A stretch of 64,000 bases of DNA from assembly GCF_030418315.1 (NCBI RefSeq), contig NZ_JAUHPV010000003.1:124001-188000 (forward strand), in the 5' to 3' direction. Numbering within the stretch: position 1 is the stretch's first letter; each line of letters opens with the position of its first letter. The DNA comes from Demequina zhanjiangensis (GTDB lineage Bacteria > Actinomycetota > Actinomycetes > Actinomycetales > Demequinaceae). The notes under the pieces are model-generated. The model worked only from the letters and a program-made list of their open reading frames with translations. It searched no databases and was not told the origin of the DNA. The position numbers and the translations under genes were made by a program. Of the stretch, positions 8,780 to 16,465 are shown piece after piece.

Positions 8780-9660
8780 GCGCCGAGACCACCGCGTCCA
8801 CGACGCGCACCGCACGCCCGCAGGAGCCGGGCAAGGCCCGCGCCACGATCGGCGCGATCGTCCTCGTCGTCCTCGTGATCGGCGGAGGCTTCTTCTCCAA
8901 CGCCCAGTGGTCCAAGTTCCCGGATATCTTCACCGAGGGCGGGCGGTACTTCTACCTGATGCTGCGCGGCATCGTGCAGAACCCGTTCTCCGAGCCTTAC
9001 AGCGAGTACTGGGTGCAGGCCTTCAACGGCATGCTCGAGTCCATCTCGATGGCGTGGATCGGCACGATGATCGGCGCCGCGATCTCCATCCCGATGGGAT
9101 TCCTCGCGGCGCGCAACGTCTCGCACCCCGCTCTGGTGCAGGTGACGCGAGTGATCCTGAACGCGATCCGCACGCTCCCTGAGCTGATCTTCGCGATCAT
9201 CCTGCTGCTGCCGATCTTCGGCTTCGGCCCGAACGCGGGCGCGCTGGCGCTCGGCATCGGCGCGGTCGGCACGCTCGGCAAGCTGACGGCGGAGGCGCTC
9301 GAGGGCATCGATCCTGGACCCGTGGAGGCGGCGCGCGCTGCGGGAGCGCCTCGCAGCGCGATCCTGCGCTGGACGTACTGGTCGCAGGTGCTGCCCGAGG
9401 TGCTGGCCTTCTGGCTGTACCGCTTCGAGATCAACATCCGTGCCTCGGCGATCCTCGGTGTGATCGGCGCGGGCGGTATCGGATCGGTCCTCTCGCAGGC
9501 GTTCCGCTACCGCGAGTGGGACTTCATCGGCATCCTGCTGTTCGTGATCATCGTGGTCACCGTGGTCGTCGACTCGGTCTCGGGCGCGGTCCGGCACCGC
9601 ATCATCGCGGGCACCGGCAAGACGGACAAGGACATCGACACGGAGCCCGTCGGACTCTGA
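8776..9660 (+). CDS. phnE: phosphonate-type ABC transporter permease 2
   Basis: The second PhnE-type permease, 294 residues, with six predicted helices and the EAA loop GPVEAARAAGAPRSAILRW. It starts at GTG 8776 overlapping the stop of permease 1; AAGGAGG lies a few nt upstream. The N-terminal 30 residues are Thr/Ala-rich and cytoplasmic. It ends the operon, and a 13-bp stem-loop follows directly (9673-9714). The presence of two different PhnE subunits is a known variant of phosphonate importers. Confidence 0.92.
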   Translation: MSAETTASTTRTARPQEPGKARATIGAIVLVVLVIGGGFFSNAQWSKFPDIFTEGGRYFYLMLRGIVQNPFSEPYSEYWVQAFNGMLESISMAWIGTMIGAAISIPMGFLAARNVSHPALVQVTRVILNAIRTLPELIFAIILLLPIFGFGPNAGALALGIGAVGTLGKLTAEALEGIDPGPVEAARAAGAPRSAILRWTYWSQVLPEVLAFWLYRFEINIRASAILGVIGAGGIGSVLSQAFRYREWDFIGILLFVIIVVTVVVDSVSGAVRHRIIAGTGKTDKDIDTEPVGL

Positions 9661-9672
9661 CGCTCCCGAACG

Positions 9673-9714
9673 ACGTGAGGCGCGGAACCGGGAGACCGGG
9701 GCCGCGCCTCACGT
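9673..9714 (+). terminator. terminator of the phn operon
   Basis: A perfect 13-bp inverted repeat (ACGTGAGGCGCGG at 9673-9685 with its complement at 9702-9714) and a 16-nt loop, beginning 13 nt after the last permease stop. GC-rich, without a clear T-tract. Confidence 0.75.
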
Positions 9715-9788
9715 GCGTGTGGGTTTGGGGTCGCGCTGCCTCGGGTGTGTCTCGGGTCGGGGCTGGCGCCGCCTCGCGGCAGGTTCAC

Positions 9789-9887
9789 CCGACACTGCGA
9801 ACCAATCCGGGCGGCTTCGCGTCGGCGTGTCCGCGGACGGGTGGTCTCTCTGCGGCGTGTCGGATCCGGGATGGTTCGCACTGTCGG
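9789..9887. repeat. 22-bp imperfect inverted repeat around a 55-nt core
   Basis: Arms at 9789-9810 and 9866-9887 are complementary at 19 of 22 positions, with the shared core TGCGAACCA. The spacer has no coding signal. It sits 14 nt downstream of the minus-strand CAU tRNA. It could be a long-range terminator for that tRNA or the remnant of a small non-autonomous element. No target-site duplication is evident. Confidence 0.4.
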
Positions 9888-9900
9888 AGACGGATGGGGG

Positions 9901-9974
9901 TGGGCCAGGCGGGACTTGAACCCGCGACCGATGGATTATGAGTCCACTGCTCTAACCGGCTGAGCTACTGGCCC
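9901..9974 (-). tRNA. tRNA with CAU anticodon (tRNA-Ile2 or elongator tRNA-Met)
   Basis: A 74-nt cloverleaf on the minus strand with a 7-bp acceptor stem (GGGCCAG/CTGGCCC), D-loop, anticodon loop CTCATAA and T-arm GCGGGTTCAAGTCCCGC. The discriminator base is A. The GGGCC...GGCCCA acceptor resembles isoleucine tRNAs, so this may be tRNA-Ile(CAU), read as AUA after TilS modification, rather than elongator Met. CCA is not encoded. Confidence 0.92.
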
Positions 9975-10061
9975 GTGCGTCGCGCCGCGACGCGCCACAC
10001 AGCCTAGCGGCCCCGCGACCGTGGCCTCTGTCACTTTCGGAGGCTCAAGAGTCGAAAGTGG

Positions 10062-10091
10062 TTCAAACCAGCCTCTGGGATCGTGTAGAGT
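10062..10091 (+). promoter_or_regulatory. promoter of tRNA-Asn
   Basis: TTCAAA (10062-10067) and TAGAGT (10086-10091) are 18 nt apart, with the tRNA starting 12 nt downstream. An 8-bp inverted repeat CACTTTCG/CGAAAGTG (10032-10039, 10053-10060) lies just upstream, between the two divergent tRNA genes. Confidence 0.5.
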
Positions 10092-10103
10092 TCTACAGCG
10101 CGA

Positions 10104-10176
10104 TCCTCCGTAGCTCAATTGGCAGAGCAGCCGACTGTTAATCGGCAGGTTACTGGTTCGAGTCCAGTCGGGGGAG
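10104..10176 (+). tRNA. tRNA-Asn (GUU)
   Basis: A 73-nt cloverleaf with acceptor TCCTCCG/CGGGGGA, anticodon loop CTGTTAA (anticodon GTT), T-arm CTGGTTCGAGTCCAG and discriminator G. CCA is encoded at 10177-10179. An imperfect stem-loop (10183-10225) follows as the likely terminator. Confidence 0.95.
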
Positions 10177-10182
10177 CCACAC

Positions 10183-10225
10183 AGAAGGCCTTCTACCAGC
10201 GGAAACGCGGGTGGGAGGCCTTTCT
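10183..10225 (+). terminator. stem-loop after tRNA-Asn
   Basis: AGAAGGCCT (10183-10191) pairs with AGGCCTTTCT (10216-10225) with one bulged T; the stem is followed by a short pyrimidine run. It lies 7 nt after the tRNA body. Confidence 0.55.
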
Positions 10226-10345
10226 GCTTCTCTATGGCATGCGTCACCGGGAACGCGGTTCCTGCGGCGTCGCCATCTCTGTGCGACGCTCGGCCGCTTC
10301 CGTCTTGCCGCATGCAGTGTCCGACGCTCGGTGTACGTTCGAGCG

Positions 10346-10642
10346 ATGGCGCACTTCACCTTCGACGCTGACCTCTACCTCTGGGAGGCGCGTCAGCAGA
10401 CCTGGGTCTTCGCGGACCTGCCGCACGATGCGGCGGACGCCATCGAGGACGCGCAGCGTGGGCCTCGGCGCGGCTTCGGCGCCGTCAAGGTGGAGGTCAC
10501 GCTCGGTGAGACGGTGTGGCGCACGAGCATCTTCCCGTCGAAGGATCGCGGCACGTACATCGTGCCGGTGAAACGCGCGGTGCTGGACGCGGAGGGCGTG
10601 AAGCCGCCCGAGACCGTCACCCTGCGCGTGGAGACCGTCTGA
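10346..10642 (+). CDS. DUF1905 domain protein
   Basis: A 98-residue protein covering a complete DUF1905 domain, a small beta-rich fold of unknown function often found alone or fused to a YdeI-like domain. Family features seen are the FTFDADLYLWE start, VKVEVTLGETVWRTSIFP and the ending YIVPVKRAVLDAEG. A -10-like TACGTT at 10334-10339 lies 6 nt before the ATG, so the mRNA is probably leaderless. It stands alone, converging on nnrD. Confidence 0.85.
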   Translation: MAHFTFDADLYLWEARQQTWVFADLPHDAADAIEDAQRGPRRGFGAVKVEVTLGETVWRTSIFPSKDRGTYIVPVKRAVLDAEGVKPPETVTLRVETV

Positions 10643-10660
10643 ACGCCGGCTGAGCGGTCG

Positions 10661-11542
10661 TCAGGCGGACTTCAGGAGCCGGACGGCCCGAGGAATGGCC
10701 ACGGCGACGTCCAGGGCAGTCACGGGGCCGCCAGAGCCGTCGGGCCGCTCGGGGTCGTCGCCTGAGGCGAGCGCCGCCGCCCTCGCGTGCACCCACGCGG
10801 CGCAGACGCCTGCGTCCGCTGCGTCGAGCCCCGAGGCGAGGAGCGCGCCAGCGATACCTGCCAGGACGTCGCCGGAACCGGCGGTCGCGAGCCAGGGGGT
10901 CGCCATCGGGAGCGTGCGCGTCTGCCCACCCGGCGCGACGACGACGGTCTGCGACCCCTTGAGGAGCACCGTCGCGCGAGTCGTCTCGGCGAGCAGCCGT
11001 GCATGACCCTCGCGGTCCGCCTGCAGGTCGGCCCGAGTCACGTCGTGCCCGATCGCGGCCAACGCGCGGATCAGCTCACCCTCGTGCGGGGTCATGAGGA
11101 CGCGGTCGGGCGGGGTGGCGCGGTAGCCGGCCTGTCGTGCCCTCGCGAGGTCCTGCAGGGCTCCCGCGTCGACGACGCAGGGCGCGCCGCTGTCGAGCAC
11201 CGCGCCGATGACGGCGTCCTGGCCGGGCTGATCGGCAACGCCGGAGCCCATCGTCCAGGCGGAGGCACGCGGCAGCCGGTCGATGGCGTCGGAATCTGCA
11301 TGGACCACTGTCTCGGGCCGCGCGGCGAGCACCAGATCCTGGGCTCGGCGCGGGCCCACGTAGCGCACCATCCCCGCGCCGGCACGCGCCGCGCCCGAGA
11401 CGCAGAGCACCGCTGCGCCGGGGTAGGCGTCGGATCCCGCGACCACGCCGACGACCCCTCGTGAGTACTTGTCGTCGTCAGGAACGGGTCGGCGCCACAG
11501 CGACGCGACCATCGCAAGATCGACGTTGCGCTCTGTGCCCAT
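10661..11542 (-). CDS. nnrD: ADP-dependent NAD(P)H-hydrate dehydratase
   Basis: Repairs hydrated NAD(P)H (S-NADHX) using ADP. The 293-residue ribokinase-fold protein shows [19 protein letters not shown] near the N-terminus, LMTPHEGEL, and the ATP/ADP-binding anion hole [17 protein letters not shown] near residues 217-232. In many bacteria dehydratase and epimerase are fused into one Nnr protein. Here they are separate genes facing each other across peptide deformylase (epimerase at 12117-12767). Only 42 nt separate it from divergent def. Confidence 0.93.
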   Translation of the reverse strand: MGTERNVDLAMVASLWRRPVPDDDKYSRGVVGVVAGSDAYPGAAVLCVSGAARAGAGMVRYVGPRRAQDLVLAARPETVVHADSDAIDRLPRASAWTMGSGVADQPGQDAVIGAVLDSGAPCVVDAGALQDLARARQAGYRATPPDRVLMTPHEGELIRALAAIGHDVTRADLQADREGHARLLAETTRATVLLKGSQTVVVAPGGQTRTLPMATPWLATAGSGDVLAGIAGALLASGLDAADAGVCAAWVHARAAALASGDDPERPDGSGGPVTALDVAVAIPRAVRLLKSA

Positions 11543-11584
11543 ATGCCCAGCCTGGCACAGCCCGAGTCGTGGAAGAATAGCGGC

Positions 11585-12082
11585 ATGGCCATGCGAGAGA
11601 TCCGAGTCACAGGCGACCCTGTGCTGCGTACGCCCTGCGACCCCATCACCGAGATCGACGACAAGGTGCGAACTCTCGTCGAAGACCTCCTCGAGACGGT
11701 GGACTACGAGGGCCGTGCGGGCCTTGCGGCGCCGCAGATCGGCGTGAGCCTGCGGGCGTTCTCATGGAACATCGACGGGGACATCGGCTACATCCTCAAC
11801 CCGGTCATCACCGAGAACTCCGACGAGCTGCAGGAGCTGGGGGAGGAGGGCTGCCTCTCGGTCCCCGGTCTCTGGTACCCGTGCGAGCGCCCGGCGTTCG
11901 CGCGTGCGGAGGGCACCGACCTCGACGGCAACGTGGTCGTGGTCGAGGGTGAGGAGATCTGGGCGCGCCTCATCAACCACGAGTGCGACCACCTGGACGG
12001 GAAGCTGTACCTGGACCGGCTTGAGAAGGGCGTGCGCAAGAAGGCGATGCGCGAGCTGCGCGAGTCGCTCGAGAAGGCCTGA
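11585..12082 (+). CDS. def: peptide deformylase
   Basis: Removes the formyl group from the N-terminal methionine of new proteins; an Fe/Zn enzyme. The 165-residue sequence has motif 1 GLAAPQIG (46-53), motif 2 EGCLS (88-92, Cys is a metal ligand) and motif 3 HECDH (132-136, two His ligands and catalytic Glu). Two starts are possible, ATG 11585 or ATG 11591. An AAGAAT box at 11573-11578 lies 6 nt before 11585, which suits a leaderless start. It is flanked by nnrD and nnrE. Confidence 0.96.
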   Translation: MAMREIRVTGDPVLRTPCDPITEIDDKVRTLVEDLLETVDYEGRAGLAAPQIGVSLRAFSWNIDGDIGYILNPVITENSDELQELGEEGCLSVPGLWYPCERPAFARAEGTDLDGNVVVVEGEEIWARLINHECDHLDGKLYLDRLEKGVRKKAMRELRESLEKA

Positions 12083-12116
12083 TCCGTCACCTCTGACGCC
12101 CGGCTGCGGATGCCCC

Positions 12117-12767
12117 TCAGGCGCTGCGCCACCCCAGGTCGATCCCTACGTCGGCGATCACGACGTTCCCAGCCGCAGCGGCGGCCGGTTGCTCCAACAG
12201 GCACCGCTTGGGAGCCGTGAACGTCACAGTGGACGTCGCGCGCACGTGCGGTGCGTCGGCCGTGGGTGAGTCGGCCTCGAGCCCGCTCGGCAGGTCGACC
12301 GACACGACCGGAACCGAGCGCGGGATCAGAGGCACCAGCGAGAGGGCCGGCTCGCGAAGCCCGGGTCGTCCCCCCAGGCCCACGATGCCGTCGATGATCA
12401 GGTCCGCCCCCGCGACCAGCACGGGACCGGCCGACGCCTCGGTCCGGACGCCGCCCGCGGCGCTCAGCCTGGCCGCTCCACGCTCGTGCAGCCGATCCGT
12501 GCAGGGCACCACCCTCACGAGCGCCCCGGCCTCAGCGAGCAGCGCCCCCGCGAGAAGCGCGTCGCCACCGTTGTTGCCGCTGCCTGCGAGCACGACGACC
12601 GCCGCGCCCTCCACGCCTGCCTCACGCGACTCGAGGAGTCGAAGGCACTCGCCGGCGACCTCCACGGCTGCCCGATCCATCAGATCTGACTCAGGGACCG
12701 TCATCATCGTCCAGTCCTCGGCGTCACGGATCTGTGCTGCGGAGAGCGGCTCGTCGGTGATGGCCAT
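12117..12767 (-). CDS. nnrE: NAD(P)H-hydrate epimerase
   Basis: Interconverts R- and S-NAD(P)HX so that the dehydratase can repair both. The 216-residue YjeF_N-type protein has SAAQIRDAEDWTM at the start (the usual ExxxM segment), VVVLAGSGNNGGDALLAG (phosphate-binding loop), LIIDGIVGLGGR and VVSVDLPSGLEAD. The ATG at 12767 is used because the in-frame upstream extension is unlike the family. It converges on def, and nnrD is just beyond. Confidence 0.92.
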   Translation of the reverse strand: MAITDEPLSAAQIRDAEDWTMMTVPESDLMDRAAVEVAGECLRLLESREAGVEGAAVVVLAGSGNNGGDALLAGALLAEAGALVRVVPCTDRLHERGAARLSAAGGVRTEASAGPVLVAGADLIIDGIVGLGGRPGLREPALSLVPLIPRSVPVVSVDLPSGLEADSPTADAPHVRATSTVTFTAPKRCLLEQPAAAAAGNVVIADVGIDLGWRSA

Positions 12768-12923
12768 GCCCTCAGAGTCGCACACCCGTGCGGCGCGTCT
12801 GCGAGCCACTGCGGGGCTTGCTGGCATTTCTCCCGGTATTGGGGCACGATAGAGACACACCCGGTTCAGCCGGATCGCCTTCGAGGTCGTAGGGGAAGAC
12901 GCACCTCACAGGAAGGAAGGGTC

Positions 12924-13421
12924 ATGGCTGCCATCACCCGTGGTGTTCTTTTCGTGCACTCGGCCACACGCGCGATGTGCCCGCACATCGAGTGGGCGGC
13001 GCAGGGAGTGCTGGGTCCGCGCGCCCATTTCGAGTGGACCGATCAGCCCGCCGGCCATCGCATGTTCCGTGCGGAGGTCGCGTGGCAGGGGCGCCCCGGC
13101 ACCGGGGCCTCGCTCGCCTCCGCCCTGCGCGGGTGGGAGCACGTCCGCTACGAGGTGACCGAGGACCCGTCCTTCGGCTGCGACGGCGGGCGCTGGATGC
13201 ACACTCCTTCGCTCGGCATCTTCCACGCGGTCACCGACGTGCACGGCAACATCGTGGTCCCTGAGGACCGCATCCGCTCGGTCATGGAGGCCGGCGGTAC
13301 CGCGGCCGACTTCTCGCGCGCGATGAACCTCGCCCTGGGGAGCGCGTGGGATGAGGAGCTCGAGCCGTTCCGCTACGCCGGCCACGGCGCGCCAGTGCGC
13401 TGGCTGCACCGCGTGGGGTGA
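12924..13421 (+). CDS. DUF3145 family protein
   Basis: A 165-residue protein that matches in full the actinobacteria-specific DUF3145 family. It has GVLFVHSATRAMCPHIEWA at the N-terminus, RWMHTPSLGIFHAVTDVHGN in the middle and a FRYAGHGAPVRWLHRVG end. Function is not known; the family is widely conserved in actinobacteria. A strong AGGAAGGAAGGG ribosome-binding site precedes the ATG. The stop overlaps the next start (TGATG). Confidence 0.93.
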   Translation: MAAITRGVLFVHSATRAMCPHIEWAAQGVLGPRAHFEWTDQPAGHRMFRAEVAWQGRPGTGASLASALRGWEHVRYEVTEDPSFGCDGGRWMHTPSLGIFHAVTDVHGNIVVPEDRIRSVMEAGGTAADFSRAMNLALGSAWDEELEPFRYAGHGAPVRWLHRVG

Positions 13422-13786
13422 TGGTGGAGATCCCTCGGGACGACGTGCTGCTCCTCCAGGCGATGGAGGAGGCCATGTGGCGGCCTGAGACGCGCTTCGA
13501 CCGCGCCTACATGGAAGCGGTGCTCGCACCGGAGTTCGTGGAGATCGGCCAGTCGGGACGCATCTGGGCACGCGAGGAGATCGTCGGAACACCGTTCCAG
13601 GAGATCGACGTGGTGCTTCCCCTCACGGACTTCCATGTCCAGGGCGTGTGCGAGCACGGGGCGCTCGTGAGGTACACCTCCATGCCGGCGCACGGTTCGC
13701 GGGGAGCCGCACACCGGAGCTCCGTATGGACGCGCACCGACCGGTGGCGGCTGAGCTTTCACCAGGGCACGCCTGTCGCGCTGTAG
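13421..13786 (+). CDS. DUF4440 / SnoaL-like protein
   Basis: A 121-residue NTF2-fold protein with the DUF4440 pattern: LLQAMEEAMWRPETRFDRAYMEAVLAPEFVEIGQSGRIWAREEI, then a C-terminal strand ending SVWTRTDRWRLSFHQGTP. Members are small ligand-binding or enzyme-like proteins of mostly unknown role. ATG 13421 uses the last base of the DUF3145 stop; a GTG 3 nt earlier is the alternative. It ends a two-gene unit followed by an 18-bp terminator. Confidence 0.85.
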   Translation: MVEIPRDDVLLLQAMEEAMWRPETRFDRAYMEAVLAPEFVEIGQSGRIWAREEIVGTPFQEIDVVLPLTDFHVQGVCEHGALVRYTSMPAHGSRGAAHRSSVWTRTDRWRLSFHQGTPVAL

Positions 13787-13803
13787 CCGCGGCTGCCCGG
13801 ACA

Positions 13804-13842
13804 GCCGTAGGGCCGGACCCCGCCGGGGTCCGGCCCTACGGC
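13804..13842. terminator. bidirectional terminator between DUF4440 gene and fabF
   Basis: A perfect 18-bp inverted repeat (13804-13821 with 13825-13842) and a 3-nt loop, between converging genes; the fabF stop is 11 nt away. One of the strongest hairpins in the window. Confidence 0.88.
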
Positions 13843-13852
13843 GTATGTCGGA

Positions 13853-15088
13853 TCAGACGGTGGTGAACACCAGCGCCACGTTGTGGCCGCCGAATCCGAA
13901 GGAGTTGTTGATCGCGGCGAGGTCTCCCTCAGCAGGAAGGGCGCGCGGCGTGTCGCGCACCAGGTCCACCTGGAGCTCCGGGTCCGGCTCGGTCACGTTG
14001 ATCGTGGGGGGAGCCGTGCGGGTCTCGAGCGCCTTCACGGTGAAGACCGACTCGAGCGCTCCGGCACCACCGAGCAGGTGGCCGGTCATCGACTTCGTGG
14101 CGGAGAGCAGCACGTCGTCCGCGTGGGAGCCGAGCAGTGCGCGGATGCCACGCGCCTCGATCATGTCGCCGACGGGGGTGGACGTGGCGTGTGCGTTGAC
14201 GTGCACCACGTCGGCAGTGGTGAGGCCGGAGGACTCGAGCGCGAGCTCCATGGCACGCGTCTGGCCGGCGCCGTTGGGCTCGGGCGCCGCGATGTGATGC
14301 GCGTCGGCGGTCATGCCGCGGCCCATGAGGCGCGCGTAGATGCGGGCGCCACGTGCCTTGGCGTGCTCCTCGGACTCGAGGATGACGACGCCGGCGCCCT
14401 CGCCCAGGACGAAGCCGTCGCGGCTCACATCGTAGGGACGCGAGGCCCCGGCCGGATCGTCGTTGCGCTTGGACAGCGCCTGCATGGACGCGAACGCGGA
14501 GATGGGGAGCGGGTGGATCGCCGCCTCGGTTCCTCCTGCGATCACGATGTCGGCACGGCCCGACTCGATCATCTCGAGTCCCATGCCGATCGCCTCGGCG
14601 CCGGATGCGCACGCCGAGACGGGGGAGTGTGCGCCCGCGCGTGCCTTGAACTCGAGCGACACGTAGGCCGTGGGGGAGTTGGGCATCAGCATGGGCACGG
14701 TGAGGGGAAGCACGCGGCCTGCGCCCTTCTCCTTCACCGTGTCCCATGCCGAGAGCAGCGTCCACACCCCGCCGATGCCCGAGGAGACGATCGAGCCGAG
14801 ACGCTCCGAGTCGACCTCGGGCGAGCCCGCGTCGGCCCAGGCTTCGCGCGCCGCCACGATGGCCATCTGGGCCGACGGGTCCATGCGCTTGGTCTCCGGA
14901 CGGCTCAGGACCTCCTCGGGGCGCACCGCGAGCTGGCCTGCGAAGTGGACGGGAACCCCGTACTTCTCGGCCCAGTCGTTGTCGAGCGTGCGCACGCCGG
15001 AGCGTCCGGCGAGCGCGGCCTCCCAGGTGCTGGCCACGTCCCCGCCGAGCGGGGACGTCGTGCCGAGTCCGGTGACGACGACGGTCAT
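13853..15088 (-). CDS. fabF: beta-ketoacyl-ACP synthase II
   Basis: Condenses acyl-ACP with malonyl-ACP in fatty acid chain elongation. The 411-residue thiolase-fold protein has the catalytic cysteine C160 in PVSACASGAEA, the first histidine in VNAHATSTPVGD (about residue 298) and the second in KSMTGHLLGGAGALE (about 334). It is last in the transcription order fabD-fabH-acpP-fabF. A 51-nt gap separates it from acpP, with AGAAAGGCAC before the ATG. Confidence 0.95.
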   Translation of the reverse strand: MTVVVTGLGTTSPLGGDVASTWEAALAGRSGVRTLDNDWAEKYGVPVHFAGQLAVRPEEVLSRPETKRMDPSAQMAIVAAREAWADAGSPEVDSERLGSIVSSGIGGVWTLLSAWDTVKEKGAGRVLPLTVPMLMPNSPTAYVSLEFKARAGAHSPVSACASGAEAIGMGLEMIESGRADIVIAGGTEAAIHPLPISAFASMQALSKRNDDPAGASRPYDVSRDGFVLGEGAGVVILESEEHAKARGARIYARLMGRGMTADAHHIAAPEPNGAGQTRAMELALESSGLTTADVVHVNAHATSTPVGDMIEARGIRALLGSHADDVLLSATKSMTGHLLGGAGALESVFTVKALETRTAPPTINVTEPDPELQVDLVRDTPRALPAEGDLAAINNSFGFGGHNVALVFTTV

Positions 15089-15139
15089 GGTGTGCCTTTC
15101 TGGTGGGGAACTGCGGTGCGGTGCGTCAGAGCCTGAAGG

Positions 15140-15388
15140 TCAGGCCTGCGCGCCCGTGATGTAGGTGACGGCGTCGCCGACGGTGACCAGGTTCTTGACG
15201 TCCTCGTCGGGGATGCGGACGTCGAACTTCTCCTCGGCGAGGGTGACGATGGTCATCATCGACAGCGAGTCGATGTCGAGGTCGTCGGTGAACGACTTCT
15301 CGAGCGTGACCTCGGCGGCGTCGATGCCGGTCTCGTCGACGACGATCTCGGCCAGGCCCTCAAGGACCTCGTTCTCAGACAGAGCCAT
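15140..15388 (-). CDS. acpP: acyl carrier protein
   Basis: Carries growing acyl chains on a phosphopantetheine arm. An 82-residue acidic helical protein with the attachment motif DIDSLS; the serine is residue 41. The location within fabD-fabH-acpP-fabF shows it is the fatty acid ACP rather than a secondary-metabolite ACP. A GGAGAGAAAC ribosome-binding site precedes the ATG. A short hairpin (GTGCCGGGGCGGCAC) lies in the 75-nt gap to fabH. Confidence 0.96.
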   Translation of the reverse strand: MALSENEVLEGLAEIVVDETGIDAAEVTLEKSFTDDLDIDSLSMMTIVTLAEEKFDVRIPDEDVKNLVTVGDAVTYITGAQA

Positions 15389-15463
15389 GTTTCTCTCCTT
15401 GTTCGTCGGTGCCGGGGCGGCACCGTGCTCGTGGGTGAACTCTTGAAGACTAGTGGTGGCGCT

Positions 15464-16465
15464 CTACGGCAGGGCGATGACCTGCGCGGCGTAGACCAGA
15501 CCGGCGCCGAAGCCGATCTGGAGCGCCAGATCGCCCGACTTGGCGTCGCCGTCGCGCAGCAGGCGCTCGGTGGCCAACGGGATCGATGCGGCGGACGTGT
15601 TGCCCGAGTCGACGATGTCCTTGGCGATCGCGACGTGCTTCGGGAGCCCGATCTGCTTGACCATCTGGTCGATGATCCTGACGTTCGCCTGGTGGGGGAT
15701 GAAGGCCTTGATGTCTGCCGGGGTGACGCCCGCCGCCTCGATCGCCTCGAGTGCGATCTTGGGCATCTTGAACGAGGCCCACTTGAAGACGCTCGGCCCC
15801 TCCTGTCGGAGCGTGGGGAACGGTGTCTCGCGGTCGTCGCGGATGTCGAGCCAGGACGACGTCTGGTAGATCAGGTTCGCACCGTCGCCTTCCGAACCCC
15901 ACACCGTCGGGCCGATGCCAGGCGTGTCGGACGCGCCGATCACCACGGCGCCTGCACCGTCGCCGAGCAGGTAGGAGATGGAGCGGTCGGCCGGGTCCAC
16001 CCAGTCGCTGAGCTTCTCCGCGCCGATCACGAGCGTGTACTTGGAGGCGCCCGAGCGGACGAGCGCGTCGCCCTGCCCGATGCCGTAGCAGTAGCCCGCG
16101 CATGCGGCGGAGATGTCGAACGCCGCAGCGTGCGTCGCGCCGAGGCGGTCGGCGAGGATCGGTGCGCCACCGGGAGTGATGTGGGGGTAGGAGATGGTCG
16201 ACAGGATGACGGCATCGATCTCGGACGGGTCGATGCCGGCCTGTGCGATCGCGTCGCGTGCGGCCCGTTCCGAGAGGTCGAGCACCGAGGTGTCCTGGTC
16301 CGCGCGCACGCGCGTCACGATGCCCGTCATCTTGCGGATCCACTCGTCGGAGGAGTTGATCGGCTCGATCAGGTCATCGTTGGGGACGGCGTTCTCGCCG
16401 CGGGCGACGCCGAGGCCGAGGATGCGGGTGTACTCGGGTCCTCGACGGACGTTCATGGTGGTCAC
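15464..16465 (-). CDS. fabH: beta-ketoacyl-ACP synthase III
   Basis: Starts fatty acid synthesis by condensing an acyl-CoA primer with malonyl-ACP. The 333-residue sequence has C122 in DISAACAGYCYG, His in AFIPHQANVRI (about 256) and Asn in DSGNTSAASIPLA (about 286), the complete Cys-His-Asn triad. GTG 16465 overlaps the fabD stop (GTGA); an internal ATG at 16456 is the other possible start. Primer choice (branched or straight) cannot be told from the sequence. Confidence 0.95.
   Translation of the reverse strand: MTTMNVRRGPEYTRILGLGVARGENAVPNDDLIEPINSSDEWIRKMTGIVTRVRADQDTSVLDLSERAARDAIAQAGIDPSEIDAVILSTISYPHITPGGAPILADRLGATHAAAFDISAACAGYCYGIGQGDALVRSGASKYTLVIGAEKLSDWVDPADRSISYLLGDGAGAVVIGASDTPGIGPTVWGSEGDGANLIYQTSSWLDIRDDRETPFPTLRQEGPSVFKWASFKMPKIALEAIEAAGVTPADIKAFIPHQANVRIIDQMVKQIGLPKHVAIAKDIVDSGNTSAASIPLATERLLRDGDAKSGDLALQIGFGAGLVYAAQVIALP

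Noticed and set aside
9901-10176. tRNA pair as an integration site
   Set aside because: No integrase, no direct repeat of a tRNA end and no change in gene content are visible near any of the three tRNAs.
13883-15136. Long plus-strand open frame opposite fabF
   Set aside because: Low-complexity translation in antisense to a fully conserved fabF; no start signal.
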